Assembly (NCBI RefSeq): GCF_018860565.1
Contig: NZ_JAHKPS010000009.1
Coordinates: forward strand, 124,001-188,000
Direction: 5' to 3'
DNA: 64,000 nt
Origin: Winogradskyella psychrotolerans
GTDB lineage: Bacteria; Bacteroidota; Bacteroidia; Flavobacteriales; Flavobacteriaceae
The translations under genes and the position numbers were made by a program. The notes under the pieces are model-generated. The model ran no database searches. It saw only the letters and a program-made list of their open reading frames with translations, and was not told the origin of the DNA. Of the stretch, positions 25,582-36,100 are shown one piece after another (the stretch's first letter is position 1; the number at the start of each line of letters is the position of its first letter).

Positions 25582-27171
25582 ATGAAGCGATTGCTATCAT
25601 TTTTTCTCTGTTTCGGAATTTTAATTTTTTGGAGTTCTTGTCGTAACGATTTTGAATTTACTCCAAGCAAAGGACAACTAGAGTTTGCAAAAGACACCAT
25701 TTATTTAGATACTGTTTTTACAAATATAGGTTCTAGCACTTATAATTTAAAAGTATATAATCGTAGTGATGAAGATATCGTAATTCCAACGATACAACTT
25801 GAAAATGGCGAAAACTCATTATACAGAATGAATGTCGATGGTTCTACGGGCATACAAAATGATACACAAATTGGTAAATTCTTTGAAAATGTTGAATTAT
25901 TGGCCAACGATAGTTTATATATTTTTATTGAAACAACTATAGATATTGCAAATCCAGACTTGGGAGCTTTAGAAAACCAATTTTTATACACAGACCGTAT
26001 TCTATTTGATTCTGGTAGTAATCAACAAGATATAGATGTTGTTACCTTAGTTAAAGATGCCGTTTTTATTTATCCTAATAGAACACCAATTGATGATGAT
26101 GACAATTATATTATTGAAACCCTAACCTTTGATGTCGATGGAGATGGTACACCAGACGAAACCACACTACAAGGTCGATTTTTAGAAGATAGCGAGCTTA
26201 CCTTTACTAATGAAAAACCTTACGTTATTTATGGCTATGCAGGTGTTGGCGCTGGTAAAACCTTAACTATGGAAGCTGGTGCACGCGTTCACTTTCATGC
26301 CGATTCTGGAATTATTATCACCAACGAAGGCGCTTTAAATATAAATGGATCACTTAGCACAGATCAAGATCTTTTAGAAAACGAAGTCATTTTAGAAGGT
26401 GATCGTTTAGAACCACTTTACGAAGATATTCCCGGACAATGGGGAACTATTTGGTTATACAACGGAAGTAAAAACAATACCATTAACTACGCAACCATTA
26501 AAAACGCAACTATTGGGATTATAGCCGATGGCAACCAAGACGCACCTAACGATAAATTAACCATTACTAATTCACAAATATATAATGTTAGCAGTTTTGG
26601 AATTAGAGGAACAGCAACGTCTATAACTGCAGAAAACCTAGTGATTAATAATAGCGGACAATCCGCTTTTGCTGGTACCTATGGCGGAAAATATAACTTT
26701 ACACATTGCACTATTGCTAATTATTGGGATACCAGTTACAGAGAATTTCCAGCGCTACTTTTAAATGATTTTATTATAGATGAAAACAATACCTTATTTA
26801 CTAACGATTTAACAGAAGCTAACTTTAACAACTGTATTATCTACGGAAATGATAATCCTGAATTTTTATTAGAAAATGAGGGCAGTGTATTTAATTACAA
26901 ATTCACAAACTGTTTACTAAGGTTTGACAACGATAATCTTGAAGGCACAGGAAATTACAACTTTAATAACACTTTATTTTATGTAGACAATGTCTTTAAC
27001 CAAAATCCTGATTTTAAAGATCCTTTTGAAAACAGGATGCAAATTGGTTCAGATTCAAAAGCTAAAGGAATTGGTAGTTCTGATTTTTCTGTACCAAATG
27101 ATATTCTTGGATCACCAAGATCTGGAGCAATAGATGCTGGAGCATACAATTTTATTACGTTTGAAGATTAA
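25582..27171 (+). CDS. Surface lipoprotein with right-handed beta-helix
   Basis: A 529-residue lipoprotein (signal ending CFGILIFWSSC, lipidated C20). Residues about 25-170 resemble an Ig/ASPM-SPD2-like domain (LDTVFTNIGSSTYNLKVYNRS). Residues about 215-500 form a parallel beta-helix, seen as repeating short strands rich in Asn/Ile (NNTINYATIKNATIGI, KLTITNSQIYNVSSFGIRG, NLVINNSGQSAFAGTYGGKYNFTHCTI, NFNNCIIYGN, FTNCLLRFD). A calcium-like DVDGDGTPDE motif lies near residue 190. Beta-helices of this kind often bind or cleave polysaccharides, but no catalytic site is visible. It ends at a bidirectional terminator shared with glyA. Confidence 0.8.
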   Translation: MKRLLSFFLCFGILIFWSSCRNDFEFTPSKGQLEFAKDTIYLDTVFTNIGSSTYNLKVYNRSDEDIVIPTIQLENGENSLYRMNVDGSTGIQNDTQIGKFFENVELLANDSLYIFIETTIDIANPDLGALENQFLYTDRILFDSGSNQQDIDVVTLVKDAVFIYPNRTPIDDDDNYIIETLTFDVDGDGTPDETTLQGRFLEDSELTFTNEKPYVIYGYAGVGAGKTLTMEAGARVHFHADSGIIITNEGALNINGSLSTDQDLLENEVILEGDRLEPLYEDIPGQWGTIWLYNGSKNNTINYATIKNATIGIIADGNQDAPNDKLTITNSQIYNVSSFGIRGTATSITAENLVINNSGQSAFAGTYGGKYNFTHCTIANYWDTSYREFPALLLNDFIIDENNTLFTNDLTEANFNNCIIYGNDNPEFLLENEGSVFNYKFTNCLLRFDNDNLEGTGNYNFNNTLFYVDNVFNQNPDFKDPFENRMQIGSDSKAKGIGSSDFSVPNDILGSPRSGAIDAGAYNFITFED

Positions 27172-27202
27172 TTAAATTTAGTTACAACATTATTAATTAT
27201 AC

Positions 27203-27240
27203 AAAAAAGCCTTTCAAATTAAATTGAAAGGCTTTTTAAA
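27203..27240. terminator. Bidirectional terminator
   Basis: GCCTTTCAA pairs with TTGAAAGGC around ATTAAA, flanked by A6 on the left and T5 on the right. It separates the converging beta-helix lipoprotein and glyA genes. Confidence 0.9.
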
Positions 27241-27271
27241 TATAAATTTCAACCTGAACGGTTTTTAATTT

Positions 27272-28546
27272 TTAAGCATTAAACAACGCACGTCCGCCCA
27301 TTAATGCATTTACTTTTTCAGCAACACCTGCTAAAACCGTTTCATTATCGTGATTAGTTAACACTTCATCAATTAAATCAACAACATAAGCCATATCCGT
27401 TTCTTTTAATCCTCGTGTTGTAATTGCTGGTGTTCCTACTCTAATACCAGACGTTACAAAAGGAGATTCTGTATCAAAAGGCACCATGTTTTTATTCACT
27501 GTAATATCTGCTTTTACTAAAGCGTTTTCAGCATCTTTACCCGTAATATTTTTATTTCTAAGATCAATTAACATCATGTGGTTATCTGTTCCTCCAGAAA
27601 TTAAATTGTAATCTTTAGCAACAAATGCTTTAGCCATAGCATCGGCATTATGTTTAACTTGTAACATATAATGCATAAACTCATCAGTTAATGCTTCACC
27701 AAAAGCAATCGCTTTAGCTGCTATAATATGCTCTAATGGTCCACCTTGGTTTCCTGGAAACACACCAGAATCTAATAAACCTGACATTTTACGAAGTTTA
27801 CCACTCTTTAAGGTAATACCAAATGGGTTATCAATATTTTCACCCATCATAATCATTCCACCTCTTGGGCCTCTCAGTGTTTTATGTGTTGTAGTTGTTA
27901 CCACGTGACAATGCGGCATTGGGTCGTTAAGAATACCTTTTGCAATTAAACCTGCAGGATGTGAAATATCAGCTAATAAAACAGCACCAACACTATCGGC
28001 AACTTCTCTAAACTTCGCAAAGTCAATATCACGAGAATACGCAGAAGCACCAGCTATGATTAATTTTGGCTGTTCTTTTTGGGCTTGGTCTGCCAACATA
28101 TCATAATCTATACGACCTGTATCTTTCTTTACACCATAAAATGTAGGACGGTATAATTTACCAGAAAAGTTCACAGGCGAACCATGTGTTAAATGACCTC
28201 CATGAGATAAATCAAAACCTAAAATTGTATCACCTGGTTTTAAACAAGCATGAAAAACAGCTGTGTTTGCCTGACTTCCAGAATGCGGCTGTACATTGGC
28301 ATAAGCAGCACCAAACAATGTTTTTGCTCTGTCTATTGCTATAGTTTCAACCTCATCAACCACCTCGCAACCACCATAATAGCGTTTACCAGGATAACCT
28401 TCAGCATATTTATTAGTTAACACAGAACCAGCAGCTTCCATGACTTGGTCACTGACAAAATTCTCTGATGCTATTAATTCAATACCATCGAGTTGGCGTT
28501 CTTTTTCGGCTTTAATGAGTTCAAAAATTTGTTCGTCGCGTTGCAT
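27272..28546 (-). CDS. glyA: Serine hydroxymethyltransferase
   Basis: A 424-residue PLP enzyme converting serine and tetrahydrofolate to glycine and 5,10-methylene-tetrahydrofolate in the cytosol. Hallmarks: [19 protein letters not shown] near the N-terminus, [34 protein letters not shown] with the PLP-ring aspartate, and [15 protein letters not shown] containing the Schiff-base lysine. Length is normal. It is divergent from the fumarylacetoacetase gene with a 110-bp shared upstream region. Confidence 0.97.
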   Translation of the reverse strand: MQRDEQIFELIKAEKERQLDGIELIASENFVSDQVMEAAGSVLTNKYAEGYPGKRYYGGCEVVDEVETIAIDRAKTLFGAAYANVQPHSGSQANTAVFHACLKPGDTILGFDLSHGGHLTHGSPVNFSGKLYRPTFYGVKKDTGRIDYDMLADQAQKEQPKLIIAGASAYSRDIDFAKFREVADSVGAVLLADISHPAGLIAKGILNDPMPHCHVVTTTTHKTLRGPRGGMIMMGENIDNPFGITLKSGKLRKMSGLLDSGVFPGNQGGPLEHIIAAKAIAFGEALTDEFMHYMLQVKHNADAMAKAFVAKDYNLISGGTDNHMMLIDLRNKNITGKDAENALVKADITVNKNMVPFDTESPFVTSGIRVGTPAITTRGLKETDMAYVVDLIDEVLTNHDNETVLAGVAEKVNALMGGRALFNA

Positions 28547-28656
28547 ATATAATGAGTTTGTTAAATCGATACAAAAATAGTGAATACATTAGTTTAAATA
28601 TCAAAAATTATGTAGGTTTGAATGAAATTAATGAACATTTAATCAACAATTATACT

Positions 28657-29949
28657 ATGCCATTATCAGCCAATAATCCAGATCGCACCTCATGGTTACA
28701 TGTCGGTAAAAACTCAGATTTTCCAATTCAGAATATTCCTTTTGGTGTTTTCTTAACTAGAGACGACATTATAACTATAGGAACACGTATTGGAGATACA
28801 GCTATTGATCTTGGCGCTTTACATCAACTAGGTTATTTTGAAGGCATTCCATTAACCGATGATATTTTTCTTCAAGATACATTAAATGACTTTATAGCAG
28901 ATGGCAGAAAAACTTGGCGTTTGGTTAGAAATAGAATCGCTGAGATTTTTGATGCTGAAAATGATACTTTAAAAAACAACGTACCTCATAAAGAAACTAT
29001 TTTATTTCGTTTAGATGAAATTGAAATGCAACTACCTATACAAGTAGGTGATTTTACAGATTTTTATGCTAGTAAAGAACACGCTACTAATGTAGGCACA
29101 ATGTTTAGAGGTGAAGAAAATGCTTTAATGCCTAATTGGCTACACTTACCTGTAGGTTATCACGGTAGAAGTTCTTCTATTATTCCATCAGGAATTCCTA
29201 TTCACCGTCCGCAAGGACAAACACTACCTGCTGGCTCTGACACTCCTGTTTTTGGACCGAGTAAATTGGTAGACTTTGAATTAGAAATGGCCTTTATTAC
29301 TACAGATGCAAATGATTTAGGAGAACCTATTCCTATTGATGAAGCTGAAGAATATATTTTTGGATTGGTTTTATTAAACGATTGGTCTGCTCGTGATATT
29401 CAAAAATGGGAATATGTACCTTTAGGCCCATTTTTAGCTAAAAATTTTGCTTCCTCTATTTCACCTTGGATCGTAACATTGGATGCTTTAGAACCTTTTA
29501 GAGTAGAAAGCCCAAAACCTGTAAAACCACAATTACCTTATTTACAATATAAAGGTAAAAAGAGTTACGATATTAATTTAGAAATGTCAATTCAGCCCAA
29601 AGGCTCTAAGGAAACTACAGTTTGTAAATCTAATTTTAAATATATGTATTGGAATATGGTACAACAATTAGCACATCATACTGTTAATGGCTGTCCTGTA
29701 AATTCTGGCGATATGATGGGAAGTGGAACCATTTCTGGTCCAACACCAGATTCTTACGGTTCTATGTTAGAGCTTACTTGGAGAGGTGAAAAACCATTAA
29801 AAATGAAAGATGGCACTGAACGTAAATTTATTAATGATAACGATACGGTTATAATGAGAGGTTATTGTGAAAATGATGACATCCGTATTGGTTTTGGACA
29901 AGTAAAAACACAATTATTACCTGTATTTAATCCAAAGAAAAAGAAATAA
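28657..29949 (+). CDS. fahA: Fumarylacetoacetase
   Basis: A 430-residue enzyme for the last step of tyrosine/homogentisate breakdown, hydrolysing fumarylacetoacetate to fumarate and acetoacetate. Visible blocks: FGVFLTRDDIITIGTRIGD, DFTDFYASKEHATNVGTMFRG (metal and catalytic region), GYHGRSSSIIPSG, the metal-binding DFELEMAFI and NDWSARDIQKWEYVPLGPFLAKNF. The start at 28657 (MPLSANNPDRTSW) is chosen: homologues as I recall begin here, and the ORF extension back to 28552 would occupy the shared upstream region of glyA. Other tyrosine-degradation genes are not in the window. Confidence 0.95.
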   Translation: MPLSANNPDRTSWLHVGKNSDFPIQNIPFGVFLTRDDIITIGTRIGDTAIDLGALHQLGYFEGIPLTDDIFLQDTLNDFIADGRKTWRLVRNRIAEIFDAENDTLKNNVPHKETILFRLDEIEMQLPIQVGDFTDFYASKEHATNVGTMFRGEENALMPNWLHLPVGYHGRSSSIIPSGIPIHRPQGQTLPAGSDTPVFGPSKLVDFELEMAFITTDANDLGEPIPIDEAEEYIFGLVLLNDWSARDIQKWEYVPLGPFLAKNFASSISPWIVTLDALEPFRVESPKPVKPQLPYLQYKGKKSYDINLEMSIQPKGSKETTVCKSNFKYMYWNMVQQLAHHTVNGCPVNSGDMMGSGTISGPTPDSYGSMLELTWRGEKPLKMKDGTERKFINDNDTVIMRGYCENDDIRIGFGQVKTQLLPVFNPKKKK

Positions 29950-29970
29950 GCGAAACGCTCATAAATAGAT

Positions 29971-30009
29971 AAAGAAGACTAAAGTTAAATTACTTTGGTC
30001 TTTTTTTTG
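29971..30009 (+). terminator. Terminator after fumarylacetoacetase
   Basis: AAGACTAAAG pairs with CTTTGGTCTT (one wobble) across TTAAATTA and is followed by an eight-T run. The minus-strand RluA-type gene ends at 30025, so it may act in both directions. Confidence 0.85.
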
Positions 30010-30024
30010 TTTTAAAGTTAAAGA

Positions 30025-31707
30025 CTAAAAAGGAGCTTTACAAGTAAAACTAACCCACGCTTTCTTTACAGGATGCTCAAAACTTAACGTTTCTGCATGA
30101 AGGTGTAGACGGTCTGAAATAGTGCCATATAAATCATCGCCAACAATTGGCGTATTTAAGCCTTTATGATGTGCTGCATGTACTCTTAATTGATGCGTTC
30201 TTCCTGAGATGGGGTAAAAATAAATTCTAGTTTTATTTCCCTCAATAGCAATAACCTCATAATTTGTAGTTGCCTTTTTGCCATGCTCATAGCAAACCAA
30301 TTGTCTTGGTCTATTATTCAAATCTACACGAAGCGGTATATTAATAGTACCTTTAGTTGCTTCTAGAACTCCATCTAATAAAGCAACATAACGTTTTTTT
30401 ACTTTACGCTCAATAAATTGCTTTTGAAGTTTTTTATGCGTTCTTTCATTTTTTGCCACCAATAACAATCCGGAGGTTGACATATCTAAACGATGTAATA
30501 ATAATGGTCCTGTTGCTTTTGGTAAATAAGCTTGCATTCTAGTTAAAACAGAATCTTTAATCGTTTTTCCTGGCACTGATAAAAACTCGTGAGGTTTGTT
30601 AAGGACTAAAAGAAAATCATCCTCATAAATAATTTCTAATTCACCTTTAAAAACACCAGCTAAAGCTATAGGATTAGGTTCTACATCTAGACCTTGCATC
30701 ATATGACCTAGAATAGGCTCACACCTCCCACGACAAGAGGGATAAAATTGTCCATGTTTCCGAACCTCTGCTGTTGGAGATACTCCCCAATAAAATTCGG
30801 CCATAGCAATTGGTTTCAAATCATTCTGATAAGCATACTGAAATAATTTAGGAGCTGCACATTCTCCTGCTGCAGCTGGCGGTTTTCCTAAATCTGTTTT
30901 TTTAAAAATATCAATTAAGTTTTGGGTTTCTCCATTGGCGTTTAAAAATTGATAGTGCTCATGGATTTGCTTTTGCAAACTTGCTGATAATGTTTTTCTT
31001 TCAAGCTTTAAACGTTCAATAGGTTGAATTAATTCTGTCAATAAATCTTCGGCTTTTTTAAGTTCAGCTTCAAGATTTAACTTTATATATTTTAAATCAA
31101 TATTACTTTGAATACTTTGCTGCTTTAAGCGTTCTAAAAATACACTTTTCTCTAAGTCATTAAGAGTTTGCTCTGCTTCTACTCTAAGCTGTTTGCGTTT
31201 TTGTTTTTCAGCTTTAGCATTCCTTTTAAAGTCTTCAAGCTTTTGGATATTTTTTAGCTTAGTTTGTTTTAAGTTTTTTTCGGCTTTTTCTAATTCCGGA
31301 TTTTGTTGTAATGCTTCAATCTTAGCCGTTAAAAGATTCAAATAAGCCTCATTTTGTTTATAAAATCCATCTTTATTTAATGTATCATAAATTGGAGGTA
31401 CAAATCCTTTCAAATAATTGCTTTCTGCTAATTTTCCTGAAAATGCCGTGATGTAACCTAATTGTCCGTCTTTAGTTTCAACAATCATTACACCAAACAT
31501 TTTTCCAATTTTTAGACCTTTTTTCGTCTCATCTAATCCAAAGTTATGTTCAAAATCTGACTGAGAAGACAAATACGTCTTCACCTCATCTGCAGCTTTA
31601 ATACAAAGAGCATTTGGTGTATAATAAAACGGAAAAGTAAACTGTTTTGGTAATATTTCCGAATATGATTTTAGAGGATGAAAACAACCGTTTTCCGTAT
31701 GAAACAT
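30025..31707 (-). CDS. RluA-family pseudouridine synthase with long N-terminal extension
   Basis: A 560-residue protein. The C-terminal 210 residues are an RluA-type pseudouridine synthase: the catalytic aspartate is in LLLHRLDMSTSGLLLVAK, with YEDDFLLVLNKPHEFLSVPG before it and YPISGRTHQLRVHAAHH after it. The N-terminal 350 residues hold a long charged coiled coil (about 125-260, rich in Lys/Glu/Gln) and a Cys-containing segment (GECAAPKLFQYA, FYPSCRGRCEPILGHM) that could bind metal or RNA. Such long RluA proteins are known in Bacteroidetes and some Gammaproteobacteria. Substrate RNA (23S rRNA or tRNA) is not predictable. Confidence 0.88.
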   Translation of the reverse strand: MFHTENGCFHPLKSYSEILPKQFTFPFYYTPNALCIKAADEVKTYLSSQSDFEHNFGLDETKKGLKIGKMFGVMIVETKDGQLGYITAFSGKLAESNYLKGFVPPIYDTLNKDGFYKQNEAYLNLLTAKIEALQQNPELEKAEKNLKQTKLKNIQKLEDFKRNAKAEKQKRKQLRVEAEQTLNDLEKSVFLERLKQQSIQSNIDLKYIKLNLEAELKKAEDLLTELIQPIERLKLERKTLSASLQKQIHEHYQFLNANGETQNLIDIFKKTDLGKPPAAAGECAAPKLFQYAYQNDLKPIAMAEFYWGVSPTAEVRKHGQFYPSCRGRCEPILGHMMQGLDVEPNPIALAGVFKGELEIIYEDDFLLVLNKPHEFLSVPGKTIKDSVLTRMQAYLPKATGPLLLHRLDMSTSGLLLVAKNERTHKKLQKQFIERKVKKRYVALLDGVLEATKGTINIPLRVDLNNRPRQLVCYEHGKKATTNYEVIAIEGNKTRIYFYPISGRTHQLRVHAAHHKGLNTPIVGDDLYGTISDRLHLHAETLSFEHPVKKAWVSFTCKAPF

Positions 31708-31818
31708 AAGACTTTCAATTAATTTACAAAGAAACGAAAATATAAGTAATCAACATACCAAAAAAAGTTTGGCATCATAATTGGATTTACAATTATATAA
31801 CCAATAAAATACAAGATT

Positions 31819-33003
31819 ATGAAACGATTTTTACTTTTAACAGTCCTTGTTTCGGTACTAGCATCTTGTAGTGCCAAAAAACAAATTGAAAGCGCAATTA
31901 GCAACGGAAATTACGACGAAGCAATCTCTGAAGCTTTAAGAAAACTTGAAAACAACAAAGATAAAAACCGTAAGCAAGACTATATTGTAATGCTTGAAGA
32001 GGCATACTATAAAGTTTTAGATGAAGATTTAAATGACTTGGCTCACCTAAAGAAAGACGGTAATCCAGAACAATTTAAAACCATCTACACTATCTATTTA
32101 GATTTAGAGGAAAGACAAAATGCGATTAAACGTGTATTACCTTTAAAAATAAACGGCAAAACATTAGACTTAGATTTTAACGATTACAGTTCTGAAATTA
32201 TAGATTACAGATATAAAACTTCGGATTATTTATTAAGTCAAGGAATTACGTTACTGGATTCTGGCGATAAGTTTAATGCGAGAAAAGCATATAGCATATT
32301 TAGTTATATAGAAGAAATAAATCCAAATTTTGAAGACACAAGAAATCTAATTAACGAAGCACACTTAAAAGGAATGGATTATGTACATGTGTCTATCCAA
32401 AATCAAACACATCAAATAATTCCACAACAATTAGAAGCCGAATTACTTGATTTTAACACATATGGACTGAATCAATTTTGGACAACTTATCACGCAAATG
32501 CTAATAATTCTATAGATTATGATTTTGCGATGCAATTACAATTAAAGCAAATTAATGTTTCACCAGAACGTATTAGTGAGCGTCAAATATTAAGACAAAA
32601 ACAAATCGTAGATGGTTGGGAATACCAATTAGACAGAAACGGAAATGTAAAAAAAGATAGTCTTGGTAATGACATTAAGATTGATAAAATCATAACTGTA
32701 AAAGCTAGGTTTACTGAAGTTTTACAAACTAAATCTACACAAGTGATTGCCGATGTTGTTTATACAGATTTAAAACAAAATCAAACAATTGATACCTTTT
32801 CTATAGATAGTGGATTTATATTTGAAAATAGTTTTGGAATATATAAAGGAGACAAAAGAGCTTTAGTTAAAGACGACCTAAATCTTTTAAACCAAAGACA
32901 ACTTCATTTTCCAAGTGATGAACAAATGGTTTTTGATTCGGGTGAAGATTTAAAACTTAAACTAAAAGATATAATGGGCTCATATCACATTAGAAGAAGT
33001 TAA
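31819..33003 (+). CDS. TPR-like lipoprotein of unknown function
   Basis: A 394-residue lipoprotein (signal ending VSVLASC, lipidated C16 followed by SAKKQIES). Residues 18-185 form paired helices resembling tetratricopeptide units (ISNGNYDEAISEALRKLEN, SQGITLLDSGDKFNARKAYSIFSYIEEINPNFEDT). The C-terminal half is beta-rich (KIITVKARFTEVLQTKSTQVIADVVYTD). It is divergent from the RluA-type gene and ends at a terminator before the T9SS protein gene. It is probably periplasmic or on the outer-membrane inner face. No specific family recognised. Confidence 0.75.
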   Translation: MKRFLLLTVLVSVLASCSAKKQIESAISNGNYDEAISEALRKLENNKDKNRKQDYIVMLEEAYYKVLDEDLNDLAHLKKDGNPEQFKTIYTIYLDLEERQNAIKRVLPLKINGKTLDLDFNDYSSEIIDYRYKTSDYLLSQGITLLDSGDKFNARKAYSIFSYIEEINPNFEDTRNLINEAHLKGMDYVHVSIQNQTHQIIPQQLEAELLDFNTYGLNQFWTTYHANANNSIDYDFAMQLQLKQINVSPERISERQILRQKQIVDGWEYQLDRNGNVKKDSLGNDIKIDKIITVKARFTEVLQTKSTQVIADVVYTDLKQNQTIDTFSIDSGFIFENSFGIYKGDKRALVKDDLNLLNQRQLHFPSDEQMVFDSGEDLKLKLKDIMGSYHIRRS

Positions 33004-33023
33004 AGCCATATCATTTATAATTA

Positions 33024-33057
33024 TAAAAACTCTTACTTAGGTAGGAGTTTTTTCTTT
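33024..33057 (+). terminator. Terminator after the TPR-like lipoprotein
   Basis: AAAACTCTTAC pairs with GTAGGAGTTTT (one wobble) around TTAG, followed by a T run. Confidence 0.8.
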
Positions 33058-33167
33058 ATAACTGTTTTAGTAATAGAATCAATTTTACAAATAAATTGAG
33101 ATAAAGATCTTAACGTAACGCAACCGTTGTAAAAATCTACATCTTGTAAAAACAAAACCTATCTACT

Positions 33168-36100
33168 ATGAAAAAAATTACACTTCTTATTTTGCTCACT
33201 TTTTATTCCATGTTTTGTTTTTCACAAGACCCAACAGTGTACGTTACCAATAATGGTCAATTTAATTATTCTGTAATTGAAGGTAATGTATACACATTTA
33301 CAGTAAGTATGTATAGTGCCGCTACTACTGATGTCATTGTAGATGTTAGCACCATCAACAACTCTGCTGATGGTAGTGATTTTGTTGCCCTGTCTACAAC
33401 AGTAACTATACCTGCAGGACAATTAAGTAGCAATACATTAATTATTCCAACAACAAACGATTTTGATATTGAAGGTGATGAATTTTTTACTCTTCAAGCT
33501 TCAGTAACCTCAGGAAATACAGCTAATTCTAATGTATCCAGAACCATACGTATTTGGGATAATGATATAATCCCAACTGTAATTGCACATACAACTCCAA
33601 GAAAAATTGAAGGTCAAACAGCAAATTATAATATTAGTCTGAGTAATTATTTTCATTCAAGCGTAACCATAGATTTTGCTACTATAGCCGGAACAGCAGA
33701 TGCTTCAGACTACAATCCTACAACAGGAACAGTTACTATTGATGTAGGCCAACGCTATAGTTCCTTTGTAATTAGTACACAACAAGATGCCATTGCAGAA
33801 CCAGATGAAACCTACAATATTACAGCAACAATCACTTCTGGAAACACTACAAATAGTAGTATAGACATGTTGGTTACAATAATAGACGACGACACTGAGC
33901 CTACATTAAACCTAAGTTCATATAACACCAATGAAGGTAATACAGCGTATATATATGCTAATTTAGATAGAGCTTTTAACTCAGATATAGAAATACAAGT
34001 GACAACGTCTAATGGAACTGCTGATAATTCTGATTATACAAACTTATCACAAACCAAAACTATTGAAGCTGGAAATTACGGTACAAGCTTCCTTGTTTAT
34101 ACAACTGACGACACACTAGACGAACCTGTAGAATCTGTAAATTATACTGCAACAGTAATTTCTGGCAACACAACAAATACTTCCGAAACAGGAACTTTTA
34201 ATATTATAGACAACGATGGCTTACCCGATTTTAGCCTACAAGCTGTATATAATGATAATGAACCAGGCAATCAATCAGGAGATAGTTTAGTTGCCGAAGA
34301 AGGTTTTGATCTTAAATTTACACCACGATTAACTTATCCTAGCGCTGTTGATACAGAGATTGAAATCACAACAACCAATGGAACTGCTGATAGTTCTGAT
34401 TATACAACCGCTACCATACTCGTTACTATTCCTGCTGGTCAATATTATAATTATAACGAAACCTACAGTTACCCAACCATTTTAGACCAACTGGATGAAG
34501 ACGATGAAAATATTTTTATCAACGCCCTTGTCACTTCAGGAAACACCTATAATTCTAATTATACTTTAGAAGGTTTTATCTTAGACAATTACCATCTAAA
34601 TGCACAACACGACGAAATAACTTCTGTGCTCGAAGTTGGCACAACTTTTCAAGTCTTAGACAACGATACGTTTGAAGGCTTACCTGTGGTTCCCGAAAAC
34701 TTAAATGTTGCTTTACTCGATACGAATGCATTAGGCATTACACTCAGTACTTCAGGTGTTTTAACAATTCCTGCTAATGTACCAATAGGTTATTACTCTA
34801 TGGATTATGAAATATGCGACTCTTCAAATCCAAGCAATTGCGATACTGCAAGTATCATCGTTAGAGTAGAATCTCCTTTAGAAGTAACATACATAGCTCA
34901 GTATGTTGATTTTAATGGTGATGGTTTTATAAGTGTTGGTGACACAGTTGAATATGAATTTACTGTAACCAATAATGGAAATGCTCCAATAACAGATATT
35001 GATGCCGAAGTGCAATTTCAAGATTTAGACATCGTAGGTGGACCATTAGCCTCCTTAGATGCAGGATTAACAGATAGTACAACCTTTACAGCCTTATATA
35101 TTATAACACAAAATGATATTAATTTTGGGTATTACGCAGGTGATTTAGAAGGAGCTTATTTTTATGGTACTTACTACGGAGTTGAACATCAAACATATTT
35201 GTATGACCAAAACCAAATGTTTAGTTTACAACAATCCGATGGCATAAAACTAAATGCCTTTGTAGATATTAACGGTAACGGCACTCAAGAAACAGGAGAA
35301 GTTAACTTTCCTTTAGGTCAGTTTAATTATGAAATAAATAATGATGGAGTCATCAATAACCTATATGTATCTCCTCATTATTTATATGAATCTAACCCAA
35401 CAACAACTTATGAACTCTCATATACAGTAGATCCTAATTACGCTACTAATAATACAACAGCAACAACTTACTCTAACGTCACAGTTCCTGTAGGTTCAGG
35501 TATCACAACTTACGATTTCCCAATTTCAGTAACAGCCTATGATGATTTGTCTGCTAATGTTTCAGCGTCTTGGAGACCACCAATGCCTGGTTTTACATAT
35601 TGGAATTACATCAGTTACACCAACAATTCTAACGAAACTGTAACTTCTGGTACTATAGACTTTACTATGGATAATGCCTTAAATTTACTTAATGTCTACG
35701 AAGCACCACAATATTGGAACGCAGGAAATAATATCGCTTCATTTACAACTACAGCTACAGGCTTCACTTACGTTTTTAACAACTTAGAACCTTACCAAAC
35801 CAAACACTTATGGGTAAAAATGCAAGTACCAACATTACCAACAGTAAGCCTAGGACAATTAGTAACAAATACAGTAGATATTGAATTACTCGCTGGAGAT
35901 GTTCTACCTTTAAACAACACCTCTAGCTTAACACAAACTATTGTAGGTTCTTACGATCCTAATGATATTACAGAAAAACATGGTGAAGACATTGTACATT
36001 CTACATTTACAACAGATGACTATTTAACCTATACCATTCGTTTTGAAAATACAGGAACGGCAAATGCCATTAACATAAGAGTTGAAGACATTTTAGACGA

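Noticed and set aside
28552-28656. N-terminal extension of fumarylacetoacetase from ATG 28552
   Set aside because: It would start 6 bp from the glyA start and use up the shared promoter region; the enzyme's normal start fits 28657.
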